Positions 36,027 to 44,602 of a stretch of DNA of 64,000 nucleotides are shown here, in pieces. The DNA lies in contig NZ_JACSPN010000015.1 of NCBI RefSeq assembly GCF_015142735.1, forward strand, positions 1 through 64,000, given 5' to 3'. The position numbers and the translations under genes are program-made. Within the stretch, counting starts at the first letter, position 1. Each line of letters starts with the position of its first letter. The notes below the pieces were generated by a model. That model did not search any database, was not told the DNA's origin, and worked only from the letters and a program-made list of their open reading frames with translations. Source of the stretch: Oerskovia douganii. Lineage in GTDB: Bacteria > Actinomycetota > Actinomycetes > Actinomycetales > Cellulomonadaceae.

Positions 36027-36817
36027 GCGTGCGTGGCGCCACGGGCGATCTGTCGTTGACCGTCGTCATCCCCGTGAAGGACGACGCGCGGCACCTGGAA
36101 CGGTGCCTCGAGGCACTCGCTCAGCAGGTTCGCCTCCCCGACGAGGTCGTCGTGGTCGACAACGCGTCGACCGACGACAGCGCCGCCGTGGCGCGCCGCG
36201 CAGGTGCCCAGGTGCTCCACGAGCCCGCTCCGGGCATCCCGGCAGCCGCCTCGACCGGCTACGACGCTGTACGGGAGGGTGTGATCGTGCGCTGCGACGC
36301 CGACACCGTCCCGCCGCCGGACTGGCTGCGGCGGGTGCACGCGGCGTTCGAGCGCGACCCTGAGCTCGTCGCGCTCACGGGTCCCGGCGCGTTCTACGAC
36401 CTCCCCGCTGCCCGTGCGTGCCTCGCGCGCACGTTCTACATGGGCGGGTACTTCTGGGGCATGCGGGCCGCGATCGCGAACGTTCCCCTGTGGGGCTCGA
36501 ACATGGCGCTCCGGGTCAGCGCCTGGGAGGGCGTCCGCGACCGGGTGCACCGCGACGACCCCCTGGTGCACGACGACGCCGACCTCAGCTTCGCGCTGGG
36601 GAGCACGGCGCGGGTGCGCTTCGACCGCCGGCTCGTCGTCGGGGTCTCGGGCCGGACGTTCGAGTCGCGCGCCTCGTTGAGGCGTCGCTTCCGGTGGGCC
36701 TGGCGCACGCTCGCGGTGAACTGGTCGGTCAGTCCTCCCTGGGACCGGTGGGCCGCGCGCCTCGCCTCCGGAAGACGCCCCCGTGCAGCACGTCCAACAG
36801 CTCGGAGAGAGTCGTGA
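36023..36817 (+). CDS. Second family 2 glycosyltransferase of the cluster
   Basis: The 264-residue protein has the GT2 hallmarks LTVVIPVKDDARHLERCLEA, EVVVVDNASTDDSA and RCDADTVPPPDWLRR, then VPLWGSNMALRVSAWE and a DDADLSFAL acceptor motif. The ATG at 36023 overlaps the membrane protein. Its last 89 bases overlap, on the opposite strand, the end of the gene at 36729-37262, an unusually long convergent overlap. Its Arg-rich tail (about 20 residues) could be an extension into that region. Confidence 0.85.
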   Translation: MSVRGATGDLSLTVVIPVKDDARHLERCLEALAQQVRLPDEVVVVDNASTDDSAAVARRAGAQVLHEPAPGIPAAASTGYDAVREGVIVRCDADTVPPPDWLRRVHAAFERDPELVALTGPGAFYDLPAARACLARTFYMGGYFWGMRAAIANVPLWGSNMALRVSAWEGVRDRVHRDDPLVHDDADLSFALGSTARVRFDRRLVVGVSGRTFESRASLRRRFRWAWRTLAVNWSVSPPWDRWAARLASGRRPRAARPTARRES

Positions 36818-37262
36818 ACTGCTGGAAGGCGCGCTCGACCAGCCCGTCGAGCTCCGTCAGCCGCTCCGGCGAGAACCCGAGCTGCGGCCCCAGCGCACGC
36901 AGGGTCTGCCAGCCGCTCGCCTTGCCCGTGATCGCACCGCGGAGCAGCTCGACCTCGAGCAGAGCGCTCAGCGGAGACGTCGAGCGGACGCGTCCGTTGA
37001 GCTTGAGTCGTCCGACGCGCTCGGCCACGGATGCTCCGAGCACCTTGTAGGTCCGCACGGGGATCTCCAGACGCTGCAGGCACGCGATCAGCCAGTCCCG
37101 TTCCTCCTGGAGCTGGGCCACGAGCGGCGTGACGGTCGCCCCCACGACCGTCCCGTCGTAGACCGTCGCCATGCGCCGGACCCGCTGGACACCGACCGTC
37201 GCACCAGCGACGTGGTCGTTGAGGTAGATCGCAAGGAGGCGAGTGTCGAGCCCGCCCGTCAT
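36729..37262 (-). CDS. Hypothetical helical protein next to an alcohol dehydrogenase
   Basis: The 177-residue protein is almost all helical (LLAIYLNDHVAGATVGVQRV, LVAQLQEERDWLIACLQRLE, LVERAFQQFTTLSELLDVLH). This looks like a four-helix bundle in the ferritin-like style, but clear E-x-x-H metal motifs are not seen. It starts at ATG 37262, overlapping the dehydrogenase stop by ATGA, so the two are coupled. I do not recognise the family. Its end overlaps the glycosyltransferase gene by 89 bp on the other strand. Confidence 0.7.
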   Translation of the reverse strand: MTGGLDTRLLAIYLNDHVAGATVGVQRVRRMATVYDGTVVGATVTPLVAQLQEERDWLIACLQRLEIPVRTYKVLGASVAERVGRLKLNGRVRSTSPLSALLEVELLRGAITGKASGWQTLRALGPQLGFSPERLTELDGLVERAFQQFTTLSELLDVLHGGVFRRRGARPTGPRED

Positions 37263-38485
37263 GAGCCGGCCTCTTTCTGCTCCTTCGCGGAGGGCCGCAC
37301 CGTGGGATCCAGGACGACCTTGATGCAGCCGTCCGTCTTCTTCTGGAAGAGGTCGTAACCGCGCGGCGCGTCCTCGAGGGAGAGTCGGTGCGTGCGCAGG
37401 TCCAGGACGCCCAGGGGATCGCCCGGGTCCGACACCAGGGGCAGCAGGTCGTCGACCCACCGCCGGACGTTCGCCTGTCCCATGCGCAGCGTGATCTGCT
37501 TGTCGAAGAGCTCCATGAGAGGCAGCGGGTCCTTGGCCCCGCCGTACACGCCCGAGATCGACAGGGTCCCGCCGCGACGCACGAGCGAGATCGCGGTGAG
37601 CAGGGCGGCCAGCCGGTCGACGCCCACCCGCTCGTTGATCGCCCCCGCGACGGCATCCGGCAGGACGCCTGCGGCCCGCTGCGCGAGCGCCGCCCCCGGC
37701 GAGCCGTGCGCCTCCATCCCGACGGCGTCGATCACGCCGTCGGCGCCGCGGCCGCCGGTCAGCTCACGCACGGCCCCGGCGACGTCGTCCACGACCGACA
37801 CGTCGACGACCTCGATGCCGTGCCGCCTCGCCATGGCCAACCGCTCGGGCACGAGGTCCAGCCCGATGACCTGCCCGGCACCCCGGTGACGTGCGACCCG
37901 GGCCGCCATCTGGCCGATCGGCCCGAGCCCTACCACCGCGACGGTCCCTCCCGGTGGCACCGCCGTGTACTCGACGGCCTGCCATGCCGTGGGCAGCACG
38001 TCCGAGAGGTACAGGTACCGCTCGTCCGGTCCGCCGTCCGGCACGACGACCGGGCCGTAGTGCGCCTGCGGCACGCGCAGGTACTCGGCCTGGCCGCCCG
38101 GGACCTGCCCGTAGAGCCTCGTGTACCCGAAGAGCGCCGCCCCCTTGTCCTGGGACCGCACCTGCGTGGTCTCGCACTGCGACTGCATTCCGTGGGTGCA
38201 CATCCAGCAGGTACCGCACGCGATCCCGAACGGGATCACCACACGGTCGCCCACCTTGAGCCGGGTGGCATGCGCACCGACCTCCTCGACGACGCCCATG
38301 GTCTCGTGTCCCAGGACGTCCCCGGGGTCGAGGTACATCCCCAGCACCGAGTACAGATGGAGGTCGGATCCGCAGATCGCGCTCGACGTGACCCGGACGA
38401 TCGCGTCGGTCGCTTCCTGGATCCGTGGGTCGGGGACGTCCTCGACCGAGACCTTCTCCCTGCCCTGCCAGGTCAGTGCTCGCAT
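37259..38485 (-). CDS. Zinc-dependent alcohol dehydrogenase, formaldehyde dehydrogenase-like
   Basis: This 408-residue medium-chain dehydrogenase has catalytic zinc ligands C38, H60 and E61 (with H43 nearby) and a structural zinc site C90, C93, C96 and C104 in CGTCWMCTHGMQSQC. The NAD fold reads VAVVGLGPIGQMAARVARHR. A long insert around residues 110-145 resembles glutathione-independent formaldehyde dehydrogenases. It is the first gene of a two-gene operon and has GAGGAC upstream. The natural alcohol or aldehyde is not known. Confidence 0.92.
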   Translation of the reverse strand: MRALTWQGREKVSVEDVPDPRIQEATDAIVRVTSSAICGSDLHLYSVLGMYLDPGDVLGHETMGVVEEVGAHATRLKVGDRVVIPFGIACGTCWMCTHGMQSQCETTQVRSQDKGAALFGYTRLYGQVPGGQAEYLRVPQAHYGPVVVPDGGPDERYLYLSDVLPTAWQAVEYTAVPPGGTVAVVGLGPIGQMAARVARHRGAGQVIGLDLVPERLAMARRHGIEVVDVSVVDDVAGAVRELTGGRGADGVIDAVGMEAHGSPGAALAQRAAGVLPDAVAGAINERVGVDRLAALLTAISLVRRGGTLSISGVYGGAKDPLPLMELFDKQITLRMGQANVRRWVDDLLPLVSDPGDPLGVLDLRTHRLSLEDAPRGYDLFQKKTDGCIKVVLDPTVRPSAKEQKEAGS

Positions 38486-38551
38486 GTCCTCGTCCTCTCG
38501 CTCGCGGTCGTCGTGCGCTGGTACCTCACCGTCGGTGCCGCTGCCGGGCGG

Positions 38552-39658
38552 TCAGGTCCTCGGCCGGTCCCCGCCCGGGGCCTCGTCGTGCCGCCCGGGT
38601 CCGTCCTCCGACGACCGCTGGGCCGCCGTCCGGATCTCCCGCCCCCGCTCGACGTCCTGCTGGAGCTTCTGCCGACGCTTCTCGCTCGCCCGCGTGTCGC
38701 GGGGCGGGAGCTGGATCGTCTCCTCGGCCGGGATGCCTCCCTGCAGCTCGCGTGCCCGCTCGAGCTCCGCGTCCAGCTCGGCACCGAAGAGCAGGGCGAG
38801 GTTCGTGATCCACAGCCACAGCAGGAACACGATGACCCCGGCCAGGGCCCCGTAGGTCGAGTCGTAGGAGGAGAACGTCGCGACGTAGAACCCGAACCCG
38901 ACCGACGCGAGGATCCACACGAGGATCGCGACGACGGCGCCCACGCTCAGCCACCGGAAGCGCGGCTGCCGCACGTTGGGAGTCGAGTGGTAGAGCACTG
39001 CGACGATGAGGACGACCAGGAGCAGGACCACGGGCCACTTGGCGATGTTCCAGGCCGTGAGCGCTGCGGACCCCAGCCCGATCGCGTCCCCGATCGCGCG
39101 GGCCACGGGACCGGACAGGACCAGCGCTACGACGACCAGGACCGCCATGAGCACCACCGCTGCGGTCACGAGCAGCATCACCGGACGCAACTTCCAGACC
39201 GGGCGGCCCTCCTCGACCTCGTAGATGCGGTTCATCGCCCGGCCGAACGCCCCGACGTACCCGGAGGCCGACCAGAGCGCGACGACCACGCCGACGACGA
39301 GCGCCAGACCGGCCTTGTCGCTCCCGCCCGCGATCTGCTCGACCAGCGGCTCGAGGGTGGTCATCGCGTCGGCGGGCACGACCGAGGCCGCGATGTCCAG
39401 CACCTGGTCGACGATCTTCTCGCTGTCCCCCACCAGACCGAGCAGCGACAGGACCGCCAGGAGGGCCGGTGCGGAGGCCAGCACCGCGTAGTAGGTCAGG
39501 CCGGCGGCCAGGTCGAGGCACTGGTCCCGCGAGAACTGCCGGGCCGTCGTGAGCGCGGCGTGCTTCCACGACCGGCCCCGAAGGTCCGTCGGGGAGTCCG
39601 GCTTGCGCGGGTCGTCGGGTGCCGGCTCGGGGCGCTGGCTGCGGGGGGACGTGTCCAT
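38552..39658 (-). CDS. YihY/BrkB-family inner-membrane protein
   Basis: From ATG 39658 (GAGGAGGATCCCC directly upstream) the 368-residue protein shows the YihY signature: LAAGLTYYAVLASAPALLAV in helix 1, LWSASGYVGAFGRAMNRIYE and a final VIVFLLWLWITNLALLFGAE. About six helices are predicted, followed by a long polar tail (about 65 residues) rich in Arg, Glu and Gln. The in-frame extension to 39772 has no family similarity. Family role unclear; it is not a ribonuclease despite old RNase BN annotation. Confidence 0.9.
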   Translation of the reverse strand: MDTSPRSQRPEPAPDDPRKPDSPTDLRGRSWKHAALTTARQFSRDQCLDLAAGLTYYAVLASAPALLAVLSLLGLVGDSEKIVDQVLDIAASVVPADAMTTLEPLVEQIAGGSDKAGLALVVGVVVALWSASGYVGAFGRAMNRIYEVEEGRPVWKLRPVMLLVTAAVVLMAVLVVVALVLSGPVARAIGDAIGLGSAALTAWNIAKWPVVLLLVVLIVAVLYHSTPNVRQPRFRWLSVGAVVAILVWILASVGFGFYVATFSSYDSTYGALAGVIVFLLWLWITNLALLFGAELDAELERARELQGGIPAEETIQLPPRDTRASEKRRQKLQQDVERGREIRTAAQRSSEDGPGRHDEAPGGDRPRT

Positions 39659-40024
39659 GGGGATCCTCCTCGCGGTCGGCCCGACCCTGCCGGTCCGCGA
39701 TGGTGACAGACGAAGGACGTGAGCCCTTCGCGCATCGGTCACCGGGAGGACAGGTCGAGCGGCGCGGTGCACCTGGGCTCCCGGTCGGCCACTTCCTGAC
39801 CTCCTTCGAACCTAGGCGGCAGTGCACCGCACTCGCCACCGGAGCGGCCGACGCGCACCCCACGGGTCGCGCCCGGCCCGGTCTGCCCCAGGCCACCCGA
39901 GGCAGGCGGACGTGACGTACCCCTCAGAGGACCTGCCCAGCGAGAGAAGTCCGCGAGCCGCAGGTACGGTCGGCGAGTCAGGCGGCAGCCTCACGCTTCC
40001 TTCCCCCCAAGGAGACGCCCCGTC
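39659..40024. other. Gene-free divergent region between YihY and PAS-ANTAR genes
   Basis: In 366 bp I see no credible gene. AAGGAG at 40009-40014 serves the gene at 40025. GTGCACC and GGTGCAC-like fragments occur around 39770 and 39820, but no clear promoter or operator could be established. Confidence 0.5.
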
Positions 40025-40759
40025 ATGTCGATCGACGACCGCACCCCCGCACCGCACCGCACCGCCACGGCCAGCACGGCCAGCAGGGCCTCCACCGTCT
40101 CCCCCGCTGCCTCCCCGGAACGCTCTGAAGGCTCCCGTGGCACCGGCCAGTGGCGCCACGACCTGACGAGCGAACGCTGGTGGTGGTCCGTCGAGACCTT
40201 CCGCATCCACGGGTTCGAGCCGCACGAGGTCGTGCCCACCACGAACCTCGTCCTGGCGCACAAGCACCCCCAGGACCGTGAGCGCGTCCGCCGGCTCCTG
40301 GAGTCGGCCACGGTGTCCGGCCGCCCGTTCCACAGCACGCACCGCATCATGGACGCGCGCGGGGAGGAGCGGGTCGTCGTGATGGTCGGGCAGGGGCGGC
40401 GCGACCCGCAGTCGGGCGAGGTCGTCGAGCTCATGGGCTACGTCGTCGACGCGACCGCGCCGGTCGCCGAGCGCGCAGCAGGCCTCGCGGACGGCCACCT
40501 CCGGGCGGCCTTCGCCCACCGGGGCGCGATCGACCAGGCCAAGGGGATCGTGTCGGCGACCCACGGTGTGACGATCGACGAGGCGTTCGCGCTCCTGCGC
40601 AGCACCTCGAACACCCACAACGTGCCGGTCCGTACCCTTGCCGCCCATCTCGTTCGGCTCGGCGACGACCGCCCCGCGGACGAGCGGCGGACCCTCGTCG
40701 ACGAGTACCTCCACGACCCCGGGCGCGCGACGGGCGAGGTGTCCGCCGTGCACGGCTGA
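40025..40759 (+). CDS. PAS-ANTAR RNA-binding regulator
   Basis: In the 244-residue protein a Ser/Thr/Ala-rich head (to residue 40) precedes a PAS-like domain (about 45-145: WWWSVETFRIHGFEPHEVVP, GRPFHSTHRIMDARGEERVV). A C-terminal ANTAR domain (about 165-225: HRGAIDQAKGIVSATHGVTI, DEAFALLRSTSNTHNVPV) follows. ANTAR proteins bind paired hairpins in nascent RNA and prevent termination. Its targets are not visible here. AAGGAG precedes the start. Confidence 0.92.
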   Translation: MSIDDRTPAPHRTATASTASRASTVSPAASPERSEGSRGTGQWRHDLTSERWWWSVETFRIHGFEPHEVVPTTNLVLAHKHPQDRERVRRLLESATVSGRPFHSTHRIMDARGEERVVVMVGQGRRDPQSGEVVELMGYVVDATAPVAERAAGLADGHLRAAFAHRGAIDQAKGIVSATHGVTIDEAFALLRSTSNTHNVPVRTLAAHLVRLGDDRPADERRTLVDEYLHDPGRATGEVSAVHG

Positions 40760-40793
40760 CCGGAGCCGTCCGTCGCGCCAGGCCGGGCCGAGG

Positions 40794-41552
40794 TCACGGC
40801 ACGGGCAGGTCCGGGACCTCGAGGCTCGCGTCGGCGTACGGCGCGAGCAGCAGCGTCGCGGTCGCCCACCCCCGGGTCAGGAGCCCGGTGTCCGAGTCCG
40901 GCTCGGAGTGCCGCTCGGTGCCGGAGTACTGCAGCGTCAGGTTCCGGTCGTCGTCCTCGTGGATGCGCGCCTGCACCAGGCCGAACGTCGCGAGCGGCGC
41001 CTGGCGCAGCCCCTTGAGCCGGTCGGGCTCGCAGTCGGGCACGTTGACGTTGAGGACCCGTCGGCCCATCGGGGTGCGCCCCACCCACTCGACGACGTGG
41101 TCCGTGACGAGGCGCGCGGTCTCCCAGTGCCTCGGCTCGGCCGCGTCCATGGAGACGGCGATCGACGCGATGCCGTGGGTCGTCGCGGACAGCGCGGCCC
41201 CCACCGTCCCGGAGTGCAGGATCGCGTTGCCCGTGTTCGCCCCCTTGTTCACCCCGGACAGGACCAGGTCGGGCTTGCCGCCGAACCCGCCGTAGGCCGC
41301 GACGAAGGCGATGAGCGCGGGGGCGGCCCGGACCGCGAGGGACGTCACGCCGTCGGGCAGTCCCGGAGCCTGTCGCGGCTCGACCGCGAGCCGACCGTCC
41401 TGCTCGGCCCCCAGGAGCGACGCGCTCGCGCCCGAGGACTCCCGTGCGGGCGCGGCGACGACGACCTCGTAACCCGCGTCGAGCGCGGCGCCGGCGAGCA
41501 CCGCCAGGCCCGGGGAGTCGATCCCGTCGTCGTTGGTGATGAGTGCACGCAT
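40794..41552 (-). CDS. surE: 5'/3'-nucleotidase SurE
   Basis: SurE hydrolyses nucleoside monophosphates and short polyphosphates. The 252-residue protein has the metal site MRALITNDDGIDSPG (N7, D8, D9), SGVNKGANTGNAILHSGTVG and VNVNVPD, all typical. AGGAGG precedes the ATG at 41552. The PfkB gene upstream ends 31 bp before, so the two probably share a transcript. Confidence 0.93.
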   Translation of the reverse strand: MRALITNDDGIDSPGLAVLAGAALDAGYEVVVAAPARESSGASASLLGAEQDGRLAVEPRQAPGLPDGVTSLAVRAAPALIAFVAAYGGFGGKPDLVLSGVNKGANTGNAILHSGTVGAALSATTHGIASIAVSMDAAEPRHWETARLVTDHVVEWVGRTPMGRRVLNVNVPDCEPDRLKGLRQAPLATFGLVQARIHEDDDRNLTLQYSGTERHSEPDSDTGLLTRGWATATLLLAPYADASLEVPDLPVP

Positions 41553-41582
41553 GATGGCTGGCCTCCTGTGCCGGTCGGTCCG

Positions 41583-42527
41583 TCAGTCGGTCTCGCGCAC
41601 CGTGACGCGGTGCGCGAACCGTTCGATCTGGTCGCGGTGCCCCGTGCCCAGGCCGCGCCGGGTCACGTTGAGGGCCCCCGCGGCGGCCCCGAGCCGGACG
41701 GCGTCGGGCAGGTCCAGGCCCCGGGCGAGCCCGACGGCGATCCCCGCCGTCATCGAGTCGCCCGCCCCGCGATGGTCCACGGTCGTGACGGACGGGCTCT
41801 GCACCGTGTAGCTGTGCTCGCGCGTGATCAGCAGCGAGGGCGCCTCGGCACGCGAGACGATCACGGCGCGCGGGCCGGCGGCGAGCATCTCGTCGGCCGC
41901 GGCACGCAGCGCCTTCTCGCTGTCGTCGGACGAGAAGCCTCCCTCGACCATCTCCTCGTGGCTGATCTTCAGCACGGCGCCGGGCTCCTGCGCGACCGCG
42001 CGCGCCTGCGCGCCCGACAGGTCCGCGACGACCTGACGCTCGGACGCGTGCAGGTCACGGGCGAGGCGGCCGAAGAAGTCCGGCGGGACGCCCACCGCGG
42101 TGCTCGAGCCGGTGAGGATGGTGACCGCGGCGTCGAGGGCCGAGACCAGCACGGTGCCGTAGAGGTCGTCCACCTCGTGCCGGTTCAGGGGGAACGGGTC
42201 CATCGCGACCACCTCGGTGCGCTCGCCGCTGCGCCGGTCGTGGACGTAGGCGCCGTTGGCTCCCGTCGACGTCACGCGCAGGTCGAGGTGCTCGGCGCGC
42301 GCCAGGTGCGCGGCGACCGTCCCCGTCTCGCCGCCGAACGGGCCGCACACGATCGCGTGCGCTCCCAGGGAGTACGCCATGCGCGCGAGCCACAGCCCCT
42401 GCCCTCCCGGGTGCACGTGCACCTCGGGCGACGTCTCGTGCGGCCCGGCGGGCTCGATCTCGATCGCCAGGAGCGGGGTGAGCGCGAGCACGCACACGGT
42501 CGGGTCGTGGGACTCTTCGTCGGCCAT
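41583..42527 (-). CDS. PfkB-family sugar kinase (1-phosphofructokinase-like)
   Basis: The 314-residue ribokinase-fold protein has an N-terminal substrate motif (EVHVHPGGQGLWLARMAYSL, like the G-G-K-G region of 1-phosphofructokinases but with Gln and Leu changes) and the catalytic VTTVDHRGAGDSMTAGIAVG with the general base Asp in G-A-G-D. A beta-strand lid is less clear. The substrate cannot be fixed; the changed sugar motif argues against plain fructose 1-phosphate. It is cotranscribed with surE. Confidence 0.88.
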   Translation of the reverse strand: MADEESHDPTVCVLALTPLLAIEIEPAGPHETSPEVHVHPGGQGLWLARMAYSLGAHAIVCGPFGGETGTVAAHLARAEHLDLRVTSTGANGAYVHDRRSGERTEVVAMDPFPLNRHEVDDLYGTVLVSALDAAVTILTGSSTAVGVPPDFFGRLARDLHASERQVVADLSGAQARAVAQEPGAVLKISHEEMVEGGFSSDDSEKALRAAADEMLAAGPRAVIVSRAEAPSLLITREHSYTVQSPSVTTVDHRGAGDSMTAGIAVGLARGLDLPDAVRLGAAAGALNVTRRGLGTGHRDQIERFAHRVTVRETD

Positions 42528-42727
42528 CGGTCGAGCCTAGGACGGGCCGTCCGGGGCCACCCGTCGAGGGGCACGGTCGCCCTGTGGGGCCCGTCACACC
42601 CGCCGCCGCCTGCCGTGGGGCTCCCAGGGAGACGCGTCGGCCGCGGCCGGCGAGCCGCACGGGGTGGTAGGAAGGACGCCACGACCGCGCGCACCCGCTC
42701 GGGGCAGGGCCGACCACGAGGAGATCC

Positions 42728-43498
42728 ATGGCGTACTTCCGTCGCACCGGCGCGACGACGTTCGACCCGACCGAGCACGTCGGAGGCGCCTGGCGCACCG
42801 ACGAGCAGCACGTCGCACCGTCGCTGGGCCTGCTCGCCCACGTCGTCGAGACGGACCGCGCCGCCCGTGGTCGCGACGACCTCGCACCGACCCGGCTGTC
42901 CTACGACATCTGGGGCCCCTACCCCCTCCTCACGCTGGACGCCCGGGTCCGGGTGCTGCGCCCGGGCCGCACCGTCGAGCTGGTCGAGGCCGAGCTGCTG
43001 TGCGACGGCCGCTGCGTGATCACCCTGCGGGCCTGGCTCACCCGGACCTCCGACACCGCGGCGCTCGCCGGAGGCGCGCCCGGACCGCTCGCCGAACCGG
43101 GGGCGACGCCGCCCTGGGACCCGGCAACCGTGTGGCCCGGAGGATTCATCGAGTCCATCGAGGTCCGCCGCAGCCTGGTCGAACCCGGCCGCGCCACGGT
43201 CTGGGCCCGCACCGACCACGGCCTCGTCGAGGGAGAGGACGTCGGTGCGCTCGCCCGCGCGGCCGGTCTGCTGGACGCCGCGAACGGCATGTCGGTCCGC
43301 GCGCACCCCCGGGAGGTCGCGTTCCCGAACGTCGACCTCACGGCGCACCTGCACCGCGCGCCGGGCAGTGGCTGGCTCGGTCTCGACACGACCGTCACGT
43401 TCGGCCCCACCGGGGCAGGCCTGACCCGGAGCACCCTCCACGACGAGCAGGGATCGATCGGCGCCCTCGCGCAGTCCCTGGTCGTCCGCCCCGCATGA
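42728..43498 (+). CDS. Acyl-CoA thioesterase-like hotdog protein
   Basis: The 256-residue protein has a double-hotdog layout: MAYFRRTGATTFDPTEHVGG, WRTDEQHVAPSLGLLAHVVE and the acyl-handling LSYDIWGPYPLLTLDARVRV in the first half, then WLGLDTTVTFGPTGAGLTRS near the end. This resembles the TesB/Acot8-like thioesterase superfamily seen in actinobacteria. The ATG at 42728 follows GGAGATCC. It diverges from the PfkB gene. Confidence 0.82.
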   Translation: MAYFRRTGATTFDPTEHVGGAWRTDEQHVAPSLGLLAHVVETDRAARGRDDLAPTRLSYDIWGPYPLLTLDARVRVLRPGRTVELVEAELLCDGRCVITLRAWLTRTSDTAALAGGAPGPLAEPGATPPWDPATVWPGGFIESIEVRRSLVEPGRATVWARTDHGLVEGEDVGALARAAGLLDAANGMSVRAHPREVAFPNVDLTAHLHRAPGSGWLGLDTTVTFGPTGAGLTRSTLHDEQGSIGALAQSLVVRPA

Positions 43499-43558
43499 GG
43501 CGGGACGGGGCGTACGCGTGGGCTGCGACGGTGCGCGACCGGACCGGCCGGGCCCGCG

Positions 43559-43654
43559 ATGTTCGAGGCCGAGCGCGAGCGCGTGCGGGCCGCCCTGGGG
43601 CCGCGGGCCAGGCGCGTCGACCACATCGGCTCGACGTGCGTGGAGGACGCCTGA
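43559..43654 (+). pseudogene. GrpB-family (UPF0157) remnant, 31 codons
   Basis: The short frame reads MFEAERERVRAALGPRARRV followed by DHIGSTCVEDA and a stop. It matches the start of GrpB-family proteins, whose core has F-x-x-E-x-x-R-V-x-x-A-L-G then R-V-E-H-I-G-S-T-S-V-P-G-L. The rest of the family domain (more than 100 residues) is absent; a hairpin and the end of the ABC permease gene follow. I read it as a 5' fragment of a decayed gene. Confidence 0.6.
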
Positions 43655-43655
43655 C

Positions 43656-43718
43656 AGCGTGAAGGACCCCCGGCGCCCGGCCCTCGCGGCCCGGACGGAC
43701 CCGGAGGTCCTTCACGCT
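43656..43718. terminator. Long inverted repeat between converging genes
   Basis: Perfect 13-bp arms AGCGTGAAGGACC (43656-43668) and GGTCCTTCACGCT (43706-43718) enclose 37 GC-rich bases that can pair further. It lies between the thioesterase (plus) and the ABC permease (minus), so a bidirectional terminator is likely. Confidence 0.65.
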
Positions 43719-43750
43719 CCCGCTCGTCGCCGAGCAGGGGCAGGTGCGTC

Positions 43751-44602
43751 TCAGAGGCGACGCTCGCGGCGGAACAGCGCCCGCGCCCAGACGTAGCCCG
43801 CGACGCCGATCACGACGCACCACGCCACGGCCTGCACGACCGTGGACCCGTCGAGCCCGGCCCCTCCCCCGAGCAGCCCACGCACGGTGTCGATGACGGG
43901 CGTGAACGGCTGGTGCTCGGCGAACCAGCGCACGGCGGTCGGCATGGTCTCGACGGGCACGAACCCGCTGCCGAGGAACGGCAGGAGCAGCAGGATCATG
44001 GGGGTGTTGCTCGCGGTCTCGACGCTGCGCGCGTTGAGCCCCATGGCGACGCACAGCCAGTCCAGGCAGATCCCGAGCAGGACGAGCAGGCCGGCCAGCG
44101 CGAGCCAGTCGAGAGCGTCCGCCCCGGGACGGTAGCCCATGGCGATCGCGGCGCCCAGCACGAGGACCACCGCGATCATGGCCTGCACGGCGAAACCGAG
44201 GACGTGCCCCGAGAGGATGGACCCCGGCGAGATCGCCATGGTCTTGAACCGCGACATGATCCCGCTCGCGGCGTCCATCGCGGCGCTCACCGCGACCGAC
44301 GTCGCTCCCCCGACGACCGTGATGACCAGGAGCGTGGGGGTGATGTAGTCCAGGTAGGCGGCCCGCCCGTCGGCACCGGGGGTGATCCCGGGGGCCACGC
44401 CGGCGCCGAAGGCACCGCCGAAGGCACCGCCGAAGACGTAGACGAACAGCAGCAGCATGACCATCGGACCGCCGACGAGGAAGACCGTCAGGCCCGGGTA
44501 GCGCACCGCGCGCAGCAGGCTGCGGCGCAGCATGGTCAGGACGTCGGCGACAGGACGGGGACGTGCCGTGGTGGTGGGGGCGGTGGTGGCGATGGTGGTC
44601 AT
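43751..44602 (-). CDS. ABC-2 type transporter permease (DrrB-like)
   Basis: From ATG 44602 the 283-residue protein has six membrane helices. It starts MTTIATTAPTTTARPRPVAD, has MLRRSLLRAVRYPGLTVFLV before the first helix and carries the ABC-2 motif LLLLPFLGSGFVPVETMPTA in the C-terminal half, typical of daunorubicin-type exporter permeases. It overlaps the ATPase gene by ATGA (44599-44602) and is the last gene of the repressor-DUF4097-ABC operon. Likely exports a drug or lipid-like compound. Confidence 0.92.
   Translation of the reverse strand: MTTIATTAPTTTARPRPVADVLTMLRRSLLRAVRYPGLTVFLVGGPMVMLLLFVYVFGGAFGGAFGAGVAPGITPGADGRAAYLDYITPTLLVITVVGGATSVAVSAAMDAASGIMSRFKTMAISPGSILSGHVLGFAVQAMIAVVLVLGAAIAMGYRPGADALDWLALAGLLVLLGICLDWLCVAMGLNARSVETASNTPMILLLLPFLGSGFVPVETMPTAVRWFAEHQPFTPVIDTVRGLLGGGAGLDGSTVVQAVAWCVVIGVAGYVWARALFRRERRL

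Noticed and set aside
42541-42595. Inverted arms GACGGGCC and GGCCCGTC between the PfkB and thioesterase genes
   Set aside because: The 8-bp arms are separated by 39 bases and are expected by chance at this GC level.
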